NCBI GenBank assembly: GCA_021159785.1 | Contig: JAGHDU010000183.1 | Location: 1-5,187, forward strand | Length of the DNA stretch: 5,187 nucleotides | Direction: 5' to 3' | DNA from: Staphylothermus sp. | GTDB lineage: Archaea > Thermoproteota > Thermoprotei_A > Sulfolobales > Desulfurococcaceae | Shown here: positions 1 to 5,187 of the stretch, in pieces | Layout: each line of letters opens with the position of its first letter | Position numbering within the stretch: the first letter of the stretch is position 1 | Program-made: the position numbers and the translations under genes | The notes under the pieces: generated by a model | The model's input: the letters and a program-made list of their open reading frames with translations, nothing else | Told to the model about the DNA's origin: nothing | Database searches by the model: none

Positions 1-284
1 CTATTATACTGATTATATTTTATCAAAATTGAAATAATAACTATAACTATGCTATATTTGGTAATAAATACATGATTATACTCAGCAATTTAATTTTGAA
101 ATAAACTAAGGTATGTAAATGTTATGTTGTAGTAAAGGCTACTATTATATCTTTAAGAGATACTATCCGAAAATTCATCTCTCAGAGTAGATCTTATGGA
201 TTATAAATATAGTAGAAGATGCAATATATGGATTTAAATAAGGATTATTTTTTTGTAGGTAATTTTTAGATTTTTTAACATTGA

Positions 285-401
285 ATTAAGCATTTAATCC
301 AAGATCGCATAATAGTTTTATTTAAGTATTGCTTAGAAAATGGGAAAGCTATTATAGGAATTACTCTAGACCATTTAATGTATGATCCAATATATGATTA
401 A
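285..401 (+). pseudogene. Possible coding remnant, unidentified
   Basis: An open piece of 38 codons without a start codon ends at TAA 399-401. It reads as a plausible amphipathic protein segment (DRIIVLFKYCLENGKAIIG, then ITLDHLMYDPIYD). A piece in another frame (379-465) and then one back in the first frame (465-563) could continue it, as expected for a gene broken by small indels. The family is not recognised. It may be another member of the surface-glycan cluster that died earlier than the methyltransferase, but that is inference from position only. It could equally be noncoding sequence that happens to be open. Confidence 0.2.
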
Positions 402-483
402 TCATTATAATTGTGTAAGAGTTATTAAATATTGTAGATGGAAACAAACTCATAGTACTATCATATGAGGCCTAATCTAACGG

Positions 484-493
484 GTTATATTAA
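484..493 (+). promoter_or_regulatory. Possible TATA box of the methyltransferase pseudogene
   Basis: TTATATTAA lies about 20 bases before the TTG at 509, which would give a leaderless or nearly leaderless transcript as is common for first genes in crenarchaeal operons. The surrounding DNA is so AT-rich that similar boxes occur by chance, so this rests on position alone. If it is active, it could still transcribe the three intact genes downstream of the pseudogene. Confidence 0.2.
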
Positions 494-1399
494 TTTATCA
501 GTTCTAGATTGTCTTATTATATTAAGCAACAAAGAATTAATCCCAAGAAAATATTCAGCCCAATAATAAGGTATGGTTTGGGGGCTTCGAGGAGATTGTT
601 TAATGTGGTAATCAATAGGTTATTTTACTTAAAGAAATTCATATATGGTGAAATTATTGTTTGTGCAAATTGTCAAGAAAAGGTTTGGTTATAAAATAAA
701 TAATGAAATATGTGTATTTAAGTTATTGATGAATGGGGTCTTTTTAAAGATACTGAGAGATATTAATAGAGAAAAATATATGAAGTGGGATTGGTTTAAT
801 AAACCATTCTCATTAAAGAATTGTGTATTTATAAGTGATGATGGTTATAAGTTTATGTCTTATAGCAAAGAAATCTTTAGAGTCTTGAAGGGCGATAAAA
901 CAGAGCTTTTGAACGAGATCAAGGAACTTATTTCTACCATTGCACCAAAATGTACGTGCTGGATATAGGAGCGCATCTTGGAATGCATACTATAAGATTA
1001 GCTAACATATGTAGAGAGGGAAAAATTATAGCAATAGAACCTGATCCTAGGAATAGTGAGTATCTTTAAAAGAATGTTAATTGAATAATCTAAAGAATGT
1101 AGAAATAGTACCATACGCTATATCCGACAGGAGTGGAAAAAGTAAGATTTGCGTTGGCTACAGTATCGGGTTATCTCGGATAAAATAGGACACTTAAGGA
1201 TGATGAATTACTTAAGTATATTTATGTAGAAACCATAACTGTGGATGACCTTGTAGAATCTATTGGTTTAGAAAAAGTGGATTTTATTAAAATAGATGTT
1301 GAAGGTTATGAATTGTATGTATTGAGGGGTGCAAAGAAAACAATCTATGAACATAAACCTATTATGTTAATTGAAGTATTCAACAAAACAAAGATTGAG

Positions 1400-1407
1400 T
1401 ATTTAAG
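1400..1407 (+). promoter_or_regulatory. Weak TATA-like box inside the pseudogene tail
   Basis: TATTTAAG resembles a crenarchaeal TATA box and sits about 95 bases before the phosphoesterase start. It could serve as an internal promoter for the intact genes now that the leading gene is broken. It coincides with the last frameshift of the pseudogene. Support is only positional. Confidence 0.15.
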
Positions 1408-1486
1408 TTTCTAAAAAAATATGGATACAGGGCAGTATTGAAAAGAGTAGGCAATGAGTCAGAAAACATCCTTGTAATGTATAATG

Positions 1487-1491
1487 GGTGA
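1487..1491 (+). promoter_or_regulatory. Shine-Dalgarno site of the first phosphoesterase gene
   Basis: GGTGA lies seven bases before ATG 1498 (counting GGTG), the same spacing seen for the LSm and L37e genes in this window, but only four bases before ATG 1495. This favours 1498 as the true start. The site contains the TGA stop of the methyltransferase pseudogene, so the two genes were tightly, perhaps translationally, coupled. Confidence 0.5.
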
Positions 1492-1494
1492 TAT

Positions 1495-2313
1495 ATGATG
1501 AGAGTACTTATTCTTGGATTTGATGCGTTAGAGTATGAACTTGTTGTTAAGTGGAAGCTTAAACAACTTATGCAGAAAAGATACGGTGCATACGAGGCTG
1601 TAAAATCACCCAAGTATGGTAAGCCTCATACTCCTAGTGCTTGGACAACAATTATTACTGGCAGATTACCAGAGGAGCATGGCATAGATGATTGGTGGAC
1701 GTATGGTAAAATCCTTGACTGGATACGTACAAAACCACCACTTGTATGGATAAAGAATAAGCGTAAAATACTATGGAAACTAGGAATAAGGCCAAGGCTA
1801 CATAGTAGAAAAGAGATAAAGGTTAAAACAATATTTGATTTAACTCCACGATCTATTGCGTTATTCATACCTGGTTATAATGAGCCTGTAGAGCCTCATA
1901 TGAAATTAAATGAAGCTATTAAGAAAGGTATAAATGAATACATTAAGACAATATGGGAAGTACATAGATGGCGCGTAAATACTTTTTTAGAGAAACTAAA
2001 CAATGATTGGGATCTTTTTATGGTTTGGTTTGATATAGCCGATCTCCTAGGACATGTATGTATGGTTAAGTGTAGAAAAGAGCTTTGGAAAGCGTATCTT
2101 GATTTAGCAAGACTCGTTGGTATTGTAAAGAAGAAAACTCCAGAAGACACTCTCATTATAATTCTCAGTGATCATGGTATGAAGCCTATGCCTGATGGAA
2201 CAGGTGATCATAGCGAGTATGGTTTCTGGAGTATTAATAAAGATTTAGAATGGTTTAATCCTAAAAAAGCGGTTGATTTCTATTCGTTAATAGAGAAAGC
2301 TCTTAAGATGTGA
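1495..2313 (+). CDS. Alkaline-phosphatase-superfamily phosphodiesterase/phosphotransferase (type I phosphodiesterase-like)
   Basis: A 272-residue compact enzyme of the alkaline phosphatase/nucleotide pyrophosphatase superfamily, which hydrolyses or transfers phosphate esters using two bound metal ions. The visible metal-site motifs are complete: Asp10 in LILGFDALE; Thr46 in HTPSAWTTIITG, which aligns with the catalytic Thr of nucleotide pyrophosphatases; Asp183 and His187 in DLLGH; Asp226-His227 in LSDHGM; and His239 in GDHSEYGFWS. PEEHGIDDW after the nucleophile loop is also typical. There is no signal peptide or membrane segment, so it is predicted to be cytosolic. Length fits short archaeal members, so it does not look truncated. 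Two ATGs lie in tandem; the second (1498) has better Shine-Dalgarno spacing. The next gene starts six bases after its stop, implying one operon with the glycosyltransferase. The likely substrate is a nucleotide-sugar, polyprenyl-phosphate or phosphoglycan intermediate, but the sequence does not tell which. Confidence 0.88.
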   Translation: MMRVLILGFDALEYELVVKWKLKQLMQKRYGAYEAVKSPKYGKPHTPSAWTTIITGRLPEEHGIDDWWTYGKILDWIRTKPPLVWIKNKRKILWKLGIRPRLHSRKEIKVKTIFDLTPRSIALFIPGYNEPVEPHMKLNEAIKKGINEYIKTIWEVHRWRVNTFLEKLNNDWDLFMVWFDIADLLGHVCMVKCRKELWKAYLDLARLVGIVKKKTPEDTLIIILSDHGMKPMPDGTGDHSEYGFWSINKDLEWFNPKKAVDFYSLIEKALKM

Positions 2314-2319
2314 TATGAG

Positions 2320-3456
2320 TTGACGATCAGAATAGCTATTTTGCATAGTTCATTAAATATCTTAGGTGGTGGTGAGAGATTCTGTTTAAAGACCATAGAA
2401 GCGTTTAAGGAGCAGGGATGGGAAGTTATCTTAGCAACAGTTGAGCCTACAAATTGGGAAACATTAAAGAGCATATGGAGTGAAATACCCAAGATTGATA
2501 AAGAAAAACCATTTCTTAAGATTCCTGTAAAAAGATTTGGAATATATTTAAGAATTTTATCTAATTTACAGCTTCCAATACTACGTAAAGAAAGTGATAT
2601 AATATTTAATACTCACGGAGATGTTCTTGTCAGCAGTACTGATATCACATATATGCATTTTCCAACATTTACTCTATGGAATGAATCATATAGTAAGTAT
2701 AAATCTGGATTTTGGAAAATGTATTTTACACCCTATTATTATATTCAAAGAATGATCGTGAAAAGACATATAGACACACTCCTATTAACGAATTCCAAGT
2801 TCTCGAGAAGCATTATTAAGAAATATATGAAAAGAAACGCTTTGGTGATTTATCCGCCTGTTAATGTAAATAGGTATCTTAAGCTAAATAATGGAAAAAG
2901 AGAGAACCTAGTTATAACCATTGGAAGGTTTTCACATGAGAAAAAATATGAAAACATAATTAGGATTGCTGAAAAGCTTCCTGATATAGATTTCCATATT
3001 ATTGGCTCTGTGACTAGTGATCTAAGCTATAAATATTATGTTAAGATTAAGAAAGAGATAGAATCAAGAGATCTTAAGAACATTTATTTACACCCGAATC
3101 TGCAGCAAAAGAAGATGGAGGATCTCCTATCATCAGGTAAGGTATATTTGCACACTATGATAAACGAACATTTCGGTATTTCAGTTGTGGAAGGAATGGC
3201 AAGTGGCTTAATTCCTGTAGTTCATAGGAGTGGGGGTCCTTGGACTGATATAGTGTATTTCGGAAAATATGGATTTGGTTATAATAACATAGAAGAAGCA
3301 GCTCATTTTATCAAAAAAGCGATAAAAGAATATAATTCGCTAGTTAGACATATAAGAAAAAGATCTAAAATGTTTTCTGAATCTATATATAAGAAAAAAA
3401 TAGTTGAACTTATAAAGAGATATCTTGTTTTAACCAAAGTAAATAAATCCGGATAG
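2320..3456 (+). CDS. GT4-family glycosyltransferase, ALG11-like
   Basis: A 378-residue GT-B-fold retaining glycosyltransferase of family 4. The N-terminal acceptor domain starts with IAILHSSLNILGGGER (residues 5-20), whose glycine loop is typical of GT4. Residues 110-121 (TYMHFPTFTLWN) resemble the HYPT segment of ALG11. The C-terminal donor domain begins near residue 196 (LVITIGRFSHEKKYENII). It carries the EX7E motif from Glu283 to Glu291 (EHFGISVVE), followed by GMASGLIPVVHRSGGPWTD. That block is very close in style to eukaryotic ALG11, the GDP-mannose-dependent alpha-1,2-mannosyltransferase that extends dolichol-linked oligosaccharide. The donor is therefore perhaps GDP-mannose, but this is inference. 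It probably acts on a lipid-linked glycan at the cytosolic membrane face; no membrane helix is obvious. The TTG start at 2320 is the only one upstream of strand beta-1, because TGA 2311-2313 is in frame. It lies six bases after the previous stop. Confidence 0.92.
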   Translation: MTIRIAILHSSLNILGGGERFCLKTIEAFKEQGWEVILATVEPTNWETLKSIWSEIPKIDKEKPFLKIPVKRFGIYLRILSNLQLPILRKESDIIFNTHGDVLVSSTDITYMHFPTFTLWNESYSKYKSGFWKMYFTPYYYIQRMIVKRHIDTLLLTNSKFSRSIIKKYMKRNALVIYPPVNVNRYLKLNNGKRENLVITIGRFSHEKKYENIIRIAEKLPDIDFHIIGSVTSDLSYKYYVKIKKEIESRDLKNIYLHPNLQQKKMEDLLSSGKVYLHTMINEHFGISVVEGMASGLIPVVHRSGGPWTDIVYFGKYGFGYNNIEEAAHFIKKAIKEYNSLVRHIRKRSKMFSESIYKKKIVELIKRYLVLTKVNKSG

Positions 3457-3470
3457 GTGTAGAGTGTAAG

Positions 3471-4367
3471 TTGGATGTAAATTATGTTTTCTACGGTAAC
3501 ATCAATTATGTTAAGAAATCATTAACTATACCCTTTCCCCTTAGAACCAAGTTATACAGAATAAAATCTCATATTAATATTAATTTGCTGAGAAAAGTTT
3601 TCAATAATAAATATCCAAATAGGACGCTTCAAACTAGGCTTATAAATCGTAGAAAATTTAAGTATTTAATAGTACTCGATGCTTGTAGATTCGATTTTTT
3701 CGAAGAATACATCTATAGATTTTTGGATGGTATATTATATAGTGTATTATCACCTGCAAACGAAACTCTGAGTTGGCTTAAACGTACTTGGTATAAACAA
3801 AGATACACAGACATAATTTATTTTTCAAGCAATGTTTTCATTAATAGCAAAAAATGTTATCATGGTTTTTGTGGACATAAAAAATTCCTAAAAGTTGTTG
3901 ATCTATGGAGAATTGCTTGGGATGAAAGATTACTTACCGTCCCCCCATGGAATGTAAATAAATATGTTAAAATCTGGTCAAGATTAAATAAGAAACATAA
4001 GAAAACACATAGGTTTGTTATACATTATATTCAACCACATTATCCCTATATTTCATTAAACCAAGATATTATTAGGAAAGTCTATAGTATTAGTAATGAA
4101 CTAAACATAACTGCGGAAGACGCGTTTCTTATTGTATTGTGTAGCTACATTAAAAGCAAAGATAAAATATGGGAACTAATTCGTAGGTTATATAGAGAAA
4201 ATTTAAAAATTGTGTTAAAACATGTTGCAGATCTCGTTACTGAGCTGGAAAAACCTATAATTATTACAGCTGATCATGGTGAATTATTAGGTGAGTATGA
4301 ATTATTTTCTCATCCGAACATTGCGCATCCCGTCATAAGGATCGTACCATGGTTCATAGTTAAGTAA
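3471..4367 (+). CDS. Sulfatase-like alkaline-phosphatase-superfamily enzyme
   Basis: A 298-residue protein with a sulfatase-like alkaline-phosphatase fold. A basic N-terminal extension of about 64 residues carries no catalytic motif. Then come LIVLDACRFD (metal ligand Asp70), SPANETLSWLK (Thr99, the likely nucleophile by analogy with the T-x-x-W loop of haloarchaeal relatives), HYIQPHYPY (His186, His190), TADHGELLGEY (Asp268-His269) and SHPNIAHPVIR (His281), ending with the VPWF tail. The sulfatase formylglycine motif CxPxR is absent, so it is more likely a phosphoesterase or phospho-group transferase than a true sulfatase. There is no signal peptide or transmembrane segment, unlike lipoteichoic-acid synthases and phosphoethanolamine transferases. 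TTG 3471 is the first start after in-frame TAA 3444-3446. GGTG 3456-3459 precedes it by 11 bases and overlaps the stop of the glycosyltransferase gene, so it is the third gene of the operon. Its partner is probably the glycan made by that enzyme. The exact reaction is unknown. Confidence 0.83.
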   Translation: MDVNYVFYGNINYVKKSLTIPFPLRTKLYRIKSHININLLRKVFNNKYPNRTLQTRLINRRKFKYLIVLDACRFDFFEEYIYRFLDGILYSVLSPANETLSWLKRTWYKQRYTDIIYFSSNVFINSKKCYHGFCGHKKFLKVVDLWRIAWDERLLTVPPWNVNKYVKIWSRLNKKHKKTHRFVIHYIQPHYPYISLNQDIIRKVYSISNELNITAEDAFLIVLCSYIKSKDKIWELIRRLYRENLKIVLKHVADLVTELEKPIIITADHGELLGEYELFSHPNIAHPVIRIVPWFIVK

Positions 4368-4397
4368 TATTTGTAAACTTTATACCTATAGACTAAG

Positions 4398-4407
4398 TTT
4401 TATAAAA
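4398..4407. terminator. Palindromic AT element in the convergent gap, possible termination region
   Basis: The 65-base gap between the convergent ends of the sulfatase-like gene and L37e (4368-4432) contains the perfect ten-base palindrome TTTTATAAAA. A T-rich run follows on the + strand (about 4441-4470, within the L37e 3' coding end) and could stop + strand transcription by the archaeal oligo-T mechanism. The palindrome is too short and AT-rich to form a strong hairpin, and the T-rich run is also explained by lysine codons on the - strand. No other gene fits in this gap. Confidence 0.25.
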
Positions 4408-4432
4408 TGATACTCTATCTGTACTAGACTAC

Positions 4433-4621
4433 TTATCTGATTCTTATTCTGTTTACTTTTTTGTTTTGCCAGCTGTATCTTCTTATTCTTTTGCTTCTTC
4501 CGAATCCGCATGCTGCGCAGTATCCTTTTGCTACGTTATATGCGTGTCTTCCGCATCTACGGCATCTTATGTGTGTTTTGCTCCTTCCATGTTTACCCAT
4601 GCTTGGTGTTCCTTTGCCCAC
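4433..4621 (-). CDS. rpl37e: Large ribosomal subunit protein eL37 (L37e)
   Basis: A 62-residue, strongly basic zinc-ribbon protein of the 50S subunit, shared by archaea and eukaryotes and absent from bacteria. The N-terminus [20 protein letters not shown] is characteristic. Zinc is bound by Cys20, Cys23, Cys35 and Cys38 (CRRC and CAAC), followed by the arginine- and lysine-rich tail with RRYSWQNKK, which contacts 23S rRNA. Length equals that of the family, so the gene is complete. The start is GTG; AGGTG at 4629-4633 (- strand) lies seven bases upstream. It follows the LSm gene by 28 bases on the same strand, a pairing widely conserved in archaea, so both are probably transcribed together. 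G+C is clearly higher than in the left part of the window. Confidence 0.98.
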   Translation of the reverse strand: MGKGTPSMGKHGRSKTHIRCRRCGRHAYNVAKGYCAACGFGRSKRIRRYSWQNKKVNRIRIR

Positions 4622-4628
4622 AGCGTTT

Positions 4629-4633
4629 CACCT
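4629..4633 (-). promoter_or_regulatory. Shine-Dalgarno site of L37e
   Basis: AGGTG on the - strand, seven bases before the GTG at 4621, supports GTG as start. It lies in the 28-base gap after the LSm stop codon. Confidence 0.6.
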
Positions 4634-4649
4634 ATGTATCCCTATTTGT

Positions 4650-4874
4650 TTACTCGATTGGGGATATGAGGACTACTGTGTCTCCCCTTATAACTATTGT
4701 TCCCAGCTTCCTAGTTGAACCATCTGCTTTTATTTCTTCCGCGTCATCTAGTACTATATTGAGGTGTTGGTCGTAGCTTTTTAGTTTCCCTCGCACTTCC
4801 TTTTCTCCTTTAAGCTTTATGAGTACGATGTTGCCGATGTGTTCTAATAATATTTTGTGAGCTGTTTCAGCCAA
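4650..4874 (-). CDS. LSm (Sm-like) archaeal RNA-binding protein, SmAP
   Basis: A 74-residue archaeal Sm-like protein that forms a ring-shaped heptamer and binds U-rich RNA, with suggested roles in RNA processing and turnover. A short N-terminal helix (residues 4-12, TAHKILLEH) precedes the five-stranded Sm fold. The Sm1 motif covers about 16-46 and contains [15 protein letters not shown] with the RNA-binding Asp35 and Asn39. The Sm2 motif is [10 protein letters not shown] (62-71) with Arg63-Gly64-Asp65. Length is normal and the gene is complete. The start is TTG at 4872-4874, backed by GGTGG at 4882-4886 (- strand) seven bases upstream. It is the first gene of an operon with L37e, a conserved archaeal arrangement linking RNA handling to ribosome production. 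A candidate TATA box lies at 4950-4957. Confidence 0.98.
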   Translation of the reverse strand: MAETAHKILLEHIGNIVLIKLKGEKEVRGKLKSYDQHLNIVLDDAEEIKADGSTRKLGTIVIRGDTVVLISPIE

Positions 4875-4881
4875 GTCTTAT

Positions 4882-4886
4882 CCACC
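4882..4886 (-). promoter_or_regulatory. Shine-Dalgarno site of the LSm gene
   Basis: GGTGG, within GGAAGGTGG on the - strand, sits seven bases before the TTG start and decides that start, since no ATG is available upstream of the N-terminal helix. Confidence 0.65.
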
Positions 4887-4949
4887 TTCCATAAACAATA
4901 CGTGTTCTCGCCGAGTGATCAACGAGTTTATTGGTTCGGAGCATCTATG

Positions 4950-4957
4950 CTATTTAA
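4950..4957 (-). promoter_or_regulatory. Candidate TATA box of the LSm-L37e operon
   Basis: Read on the - strand this is TTAAATAG, preceded by ACCA as a weak BRE-like stretch. It would place the transcript start near 4925, giving a leader of about 50 bases that contains the Shine-Dalgarno site. It lies in the 181-base divergent region shared with the PUA-like gene. Confidence 0.35.
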
Positions 4958-4972
4958 TGGTTAATATCTGGG

Positions 4973-4984
4973 TTAATATATATT
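4973..4984 (+). promoter_or_regulatory. Candidate TATA box of the rightmost gene
   Basis: TTAATATATATT on the + strand would start a transcript near 5005 with a leader of about 50 bases. A second candidate, TTAAAATAA at 4996-5004, would give a leader of about 27 bases that still includes the G-rich ribosome-binding site. The sequence alone does not decide between them. Confidence 0.35.
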
Positions 4985-5040
4985 GTTATCTATCGTTAAA
5001 ATAATTACTATTTACGTGGTGGAAAACAAGTAAATGTGTT

Positions 5041-5047
5041 GGGGGTG
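5041..5047 (+). promoter_or_regulatory. Shine-Dalgarno site of the rightmost gene
   Basis: GGGGGTG lies eight bases before TTG 5056, the spacing expected for this organism's other genes. It supports the TTG start because no ATG occurs in frame upstream. Confidence 0.5.
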
Positions 5048-5055
5048 CATGTTGT

Positions 5056-5187
5056 TTGGGTGTTAGGAGGTTTTTGTCTAAAAAGGAGAAGAAGAAATTG
5101 TTTGAAGAGTTGAAGAGAATTTATCCAAGTATAGTTTTTTCGAAAAGTGATGAGGTAGAGGTTTTTGAGGAGAAGAACTATCCAGAG
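5056..5187 (+). CDS. Probable MCT-1-like PUA-domain RNA-binding protein, N-terminal part (cut by window edge)
   Basis: Forty-four codons are visible, open to the window end. The protein begins MGVRRFLSKKEKKKLFEEL and continues with KRIYPSIVFSKSDEVEVFEE. The R-x-F-L-S-K-K-E opening and the lysine-rich first helix, followed by a hydrophobic strand and a V-E-V strand, resemble the N-terminal (pre-PUA) domain of archaeal MCT-1/Tma20-like proteins, which carry a C-terminal PUA domain and bind RNA, probably in translation. The PUA domain itself would lie outside the window, so the assignment rests on this short N-terminus. The start is TTG with GGGGGTG eight bases upstream. It diverges from the LSm-L37e operon, a fitting neighbour for a translation-linked protein. 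Confidence 0.6.
   Translation, partial: MGVRRFLSKKEKKKLFEELKRIYPSIVFSKSDEVEVFEEKNYPE

Larger units (their letters stand above)
1..500. other. AT-rich stretch without an intact gene; possible eroded coding DNA
   Basis: No complete gene is visible here. Base composition is very AT-rich: the first 60 bases contain only 10 G or C. On the + strand there are several short open pieces that read somewhat like protein. One runs 119-238 in a single frame, interrupted by one TAG at 188-190. Another runs 285-398 and includes the stretch NGKAIIGITLDHLMYDP. Two more follow in shifted frames at about 379-465 and 465-563. This pattern could be a strongly decayed gene, matching the pseudogene just downstream, but AT-rich DNA can also give such pieces by chance. 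I do not recognise a family. No tRNA-like, repeat or mobile-element structure was seen. Confidence 0.4.
509..1491 (+). pseudogene. FkbM-type SAM-dependent methyltransferase, multiply frameshifted pseudogene
   Basis: Pieces in three frames join into one protein of about 327 residues. The pieces run from TTG 509 to about 688 (ending EKVW), about 690-947 (starting YKINNEICVF), 950 onward (MYVLDIGAHLGMHT), 1081-1140, 1142-1400 and about 1402-1491. Joins require an extra T near 689, a lost A near 947-950, a lost base near 1080, an extra A near 1137-1141 and a lost base near 1400. Nonsense TAA codons lie at 1067-1069 and 1181-1183. Diagnostic motifs survive: SAM motif I VLDIGAHLG (956-982), IAIEPDP (1028-1048) and VDFIKIDVEGYE (1277-1312). 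Intact FkbM enzymes O-methylate sugars or polyketides, and in glycan clusters they usually act on surface sugars. Seven separate lesions rule out sequencing error or programmed frameshifting as the simple explanation. The tail ends at TGA 1489-1491, directly before the next gene. The exact original start is uncertain; in-frame TAA 491-493 limits it upstream. Confidence 0.85.

Noticed and set aside
645..968. Open frame of 107 codons that could be called a separate small gene
   Set aside because: Its sequence continues in sense from the frame before 689 and into the SAM-binding motif after 950 once single-base indels are corrected, so it is a middle piece of the methyltransferase pseudogene.
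830..1210. TGATGA-like strings that might be C boxes of C/D guide RNAs
   Set aside because: They fall in former coding sequence, and no properly spaced CTGA D box or second box pair was found.
509..1491. Programmed frameshifting or stop-codon recoding in the methyltransferase
   Set aside because: Five shifts in both directions plus two TAA codons cannot be explained by recoding; ordinary decay is simpler.
1380..2492. Four - strand open frames of 70-86 codons
   Set aside because: They are antisense to the pseudogene tail, the phosphoesterase and the glycosyltransferase start, and have no recognisable motifs.
3471..4367. Calling the second phosphatase-fold enzyme a true sulfatase
   Set aside because: The Cys/Ser-x-Pro-x-Arg motif needed for formylglycine is absent, and the nucleophile position appears to be Thr.
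4461..4776. Three + strand open frames of 67-88 codons
   Set aside because: They lie antisense to the unmistakable L37e and LSm genes and encode low-complexity Ser/Cys/Leu-rich sequence, so they are shadows.

Overview
The window comes from an archaeon, most likely a low-GC hyperthermophilic crenarchaeon of the Desulfurococcales type (Staphylothermus-like; this is an inference). The evidence is an archaeal LSm (Sm-like) gene followed by ribosomal protein L37e, GGTG-type Shine-Dalgarno sites, frequent TTG/GTG starts and AT-rich promoter boxes. No tRNA, rRNA, CRISPR array, insertion sequence or attachment site was seen.

Left part (1-1491): there is no intact gene. Bases 1-500 are very AT-rich and hold only short, stop-interrupted pieces of reading frame on the + strand, perhaps badly eroded coding DNA. 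Bases 509-1491 are a clear pseudogene of an FkbM-type SAM-dependent methyltransferase. Five single-base indels and two nonsense codons separate pieces that can be joined into one protein of about 327 residues.

Middle (1495-4367): three tightly packed intact + strand genes. They encode a compact alkaline-phosphatase-superfamily phosphoesterase, a GT4 glycosyltransferase resembling eukaryotic ALG11, and a second, different alkaline-phosphatase/sulfatase-fold enzyme. With the dead methyltransferase at the front, this looks like a small surface-glycan or glycolipid assembly and modification cluster. The glycosyltransferase would add a sugar, and the two metalloenzymes would transfer or remove phosphate- or sulfate-linked groups. 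Neither metalloenzyme has a signal peptide or membrane segment, so they are predicted to be cytosolic.

Right part (4433-5187): conserved housekeeping genes with visibly higher GC. On the - strand lies the LSm-L37e operon, convergent with the glycan cluster across a 65-base gap. Diverging from it on the + strand is the start of a gene, cut by the window edge, that resembles the archaeal MCT-1-like PUA-domain proteins. The boundary near 4400 separates an accessory, decaying surface-glycan region from a stable RNA/translation block.

I did not find a clearly new system. The most interesting points are the pairing of two different alkaline-phosphatase-fold enzymes with an ALG11-like glycosyltransferase, and the ongoing decay at the cluster's leading end.
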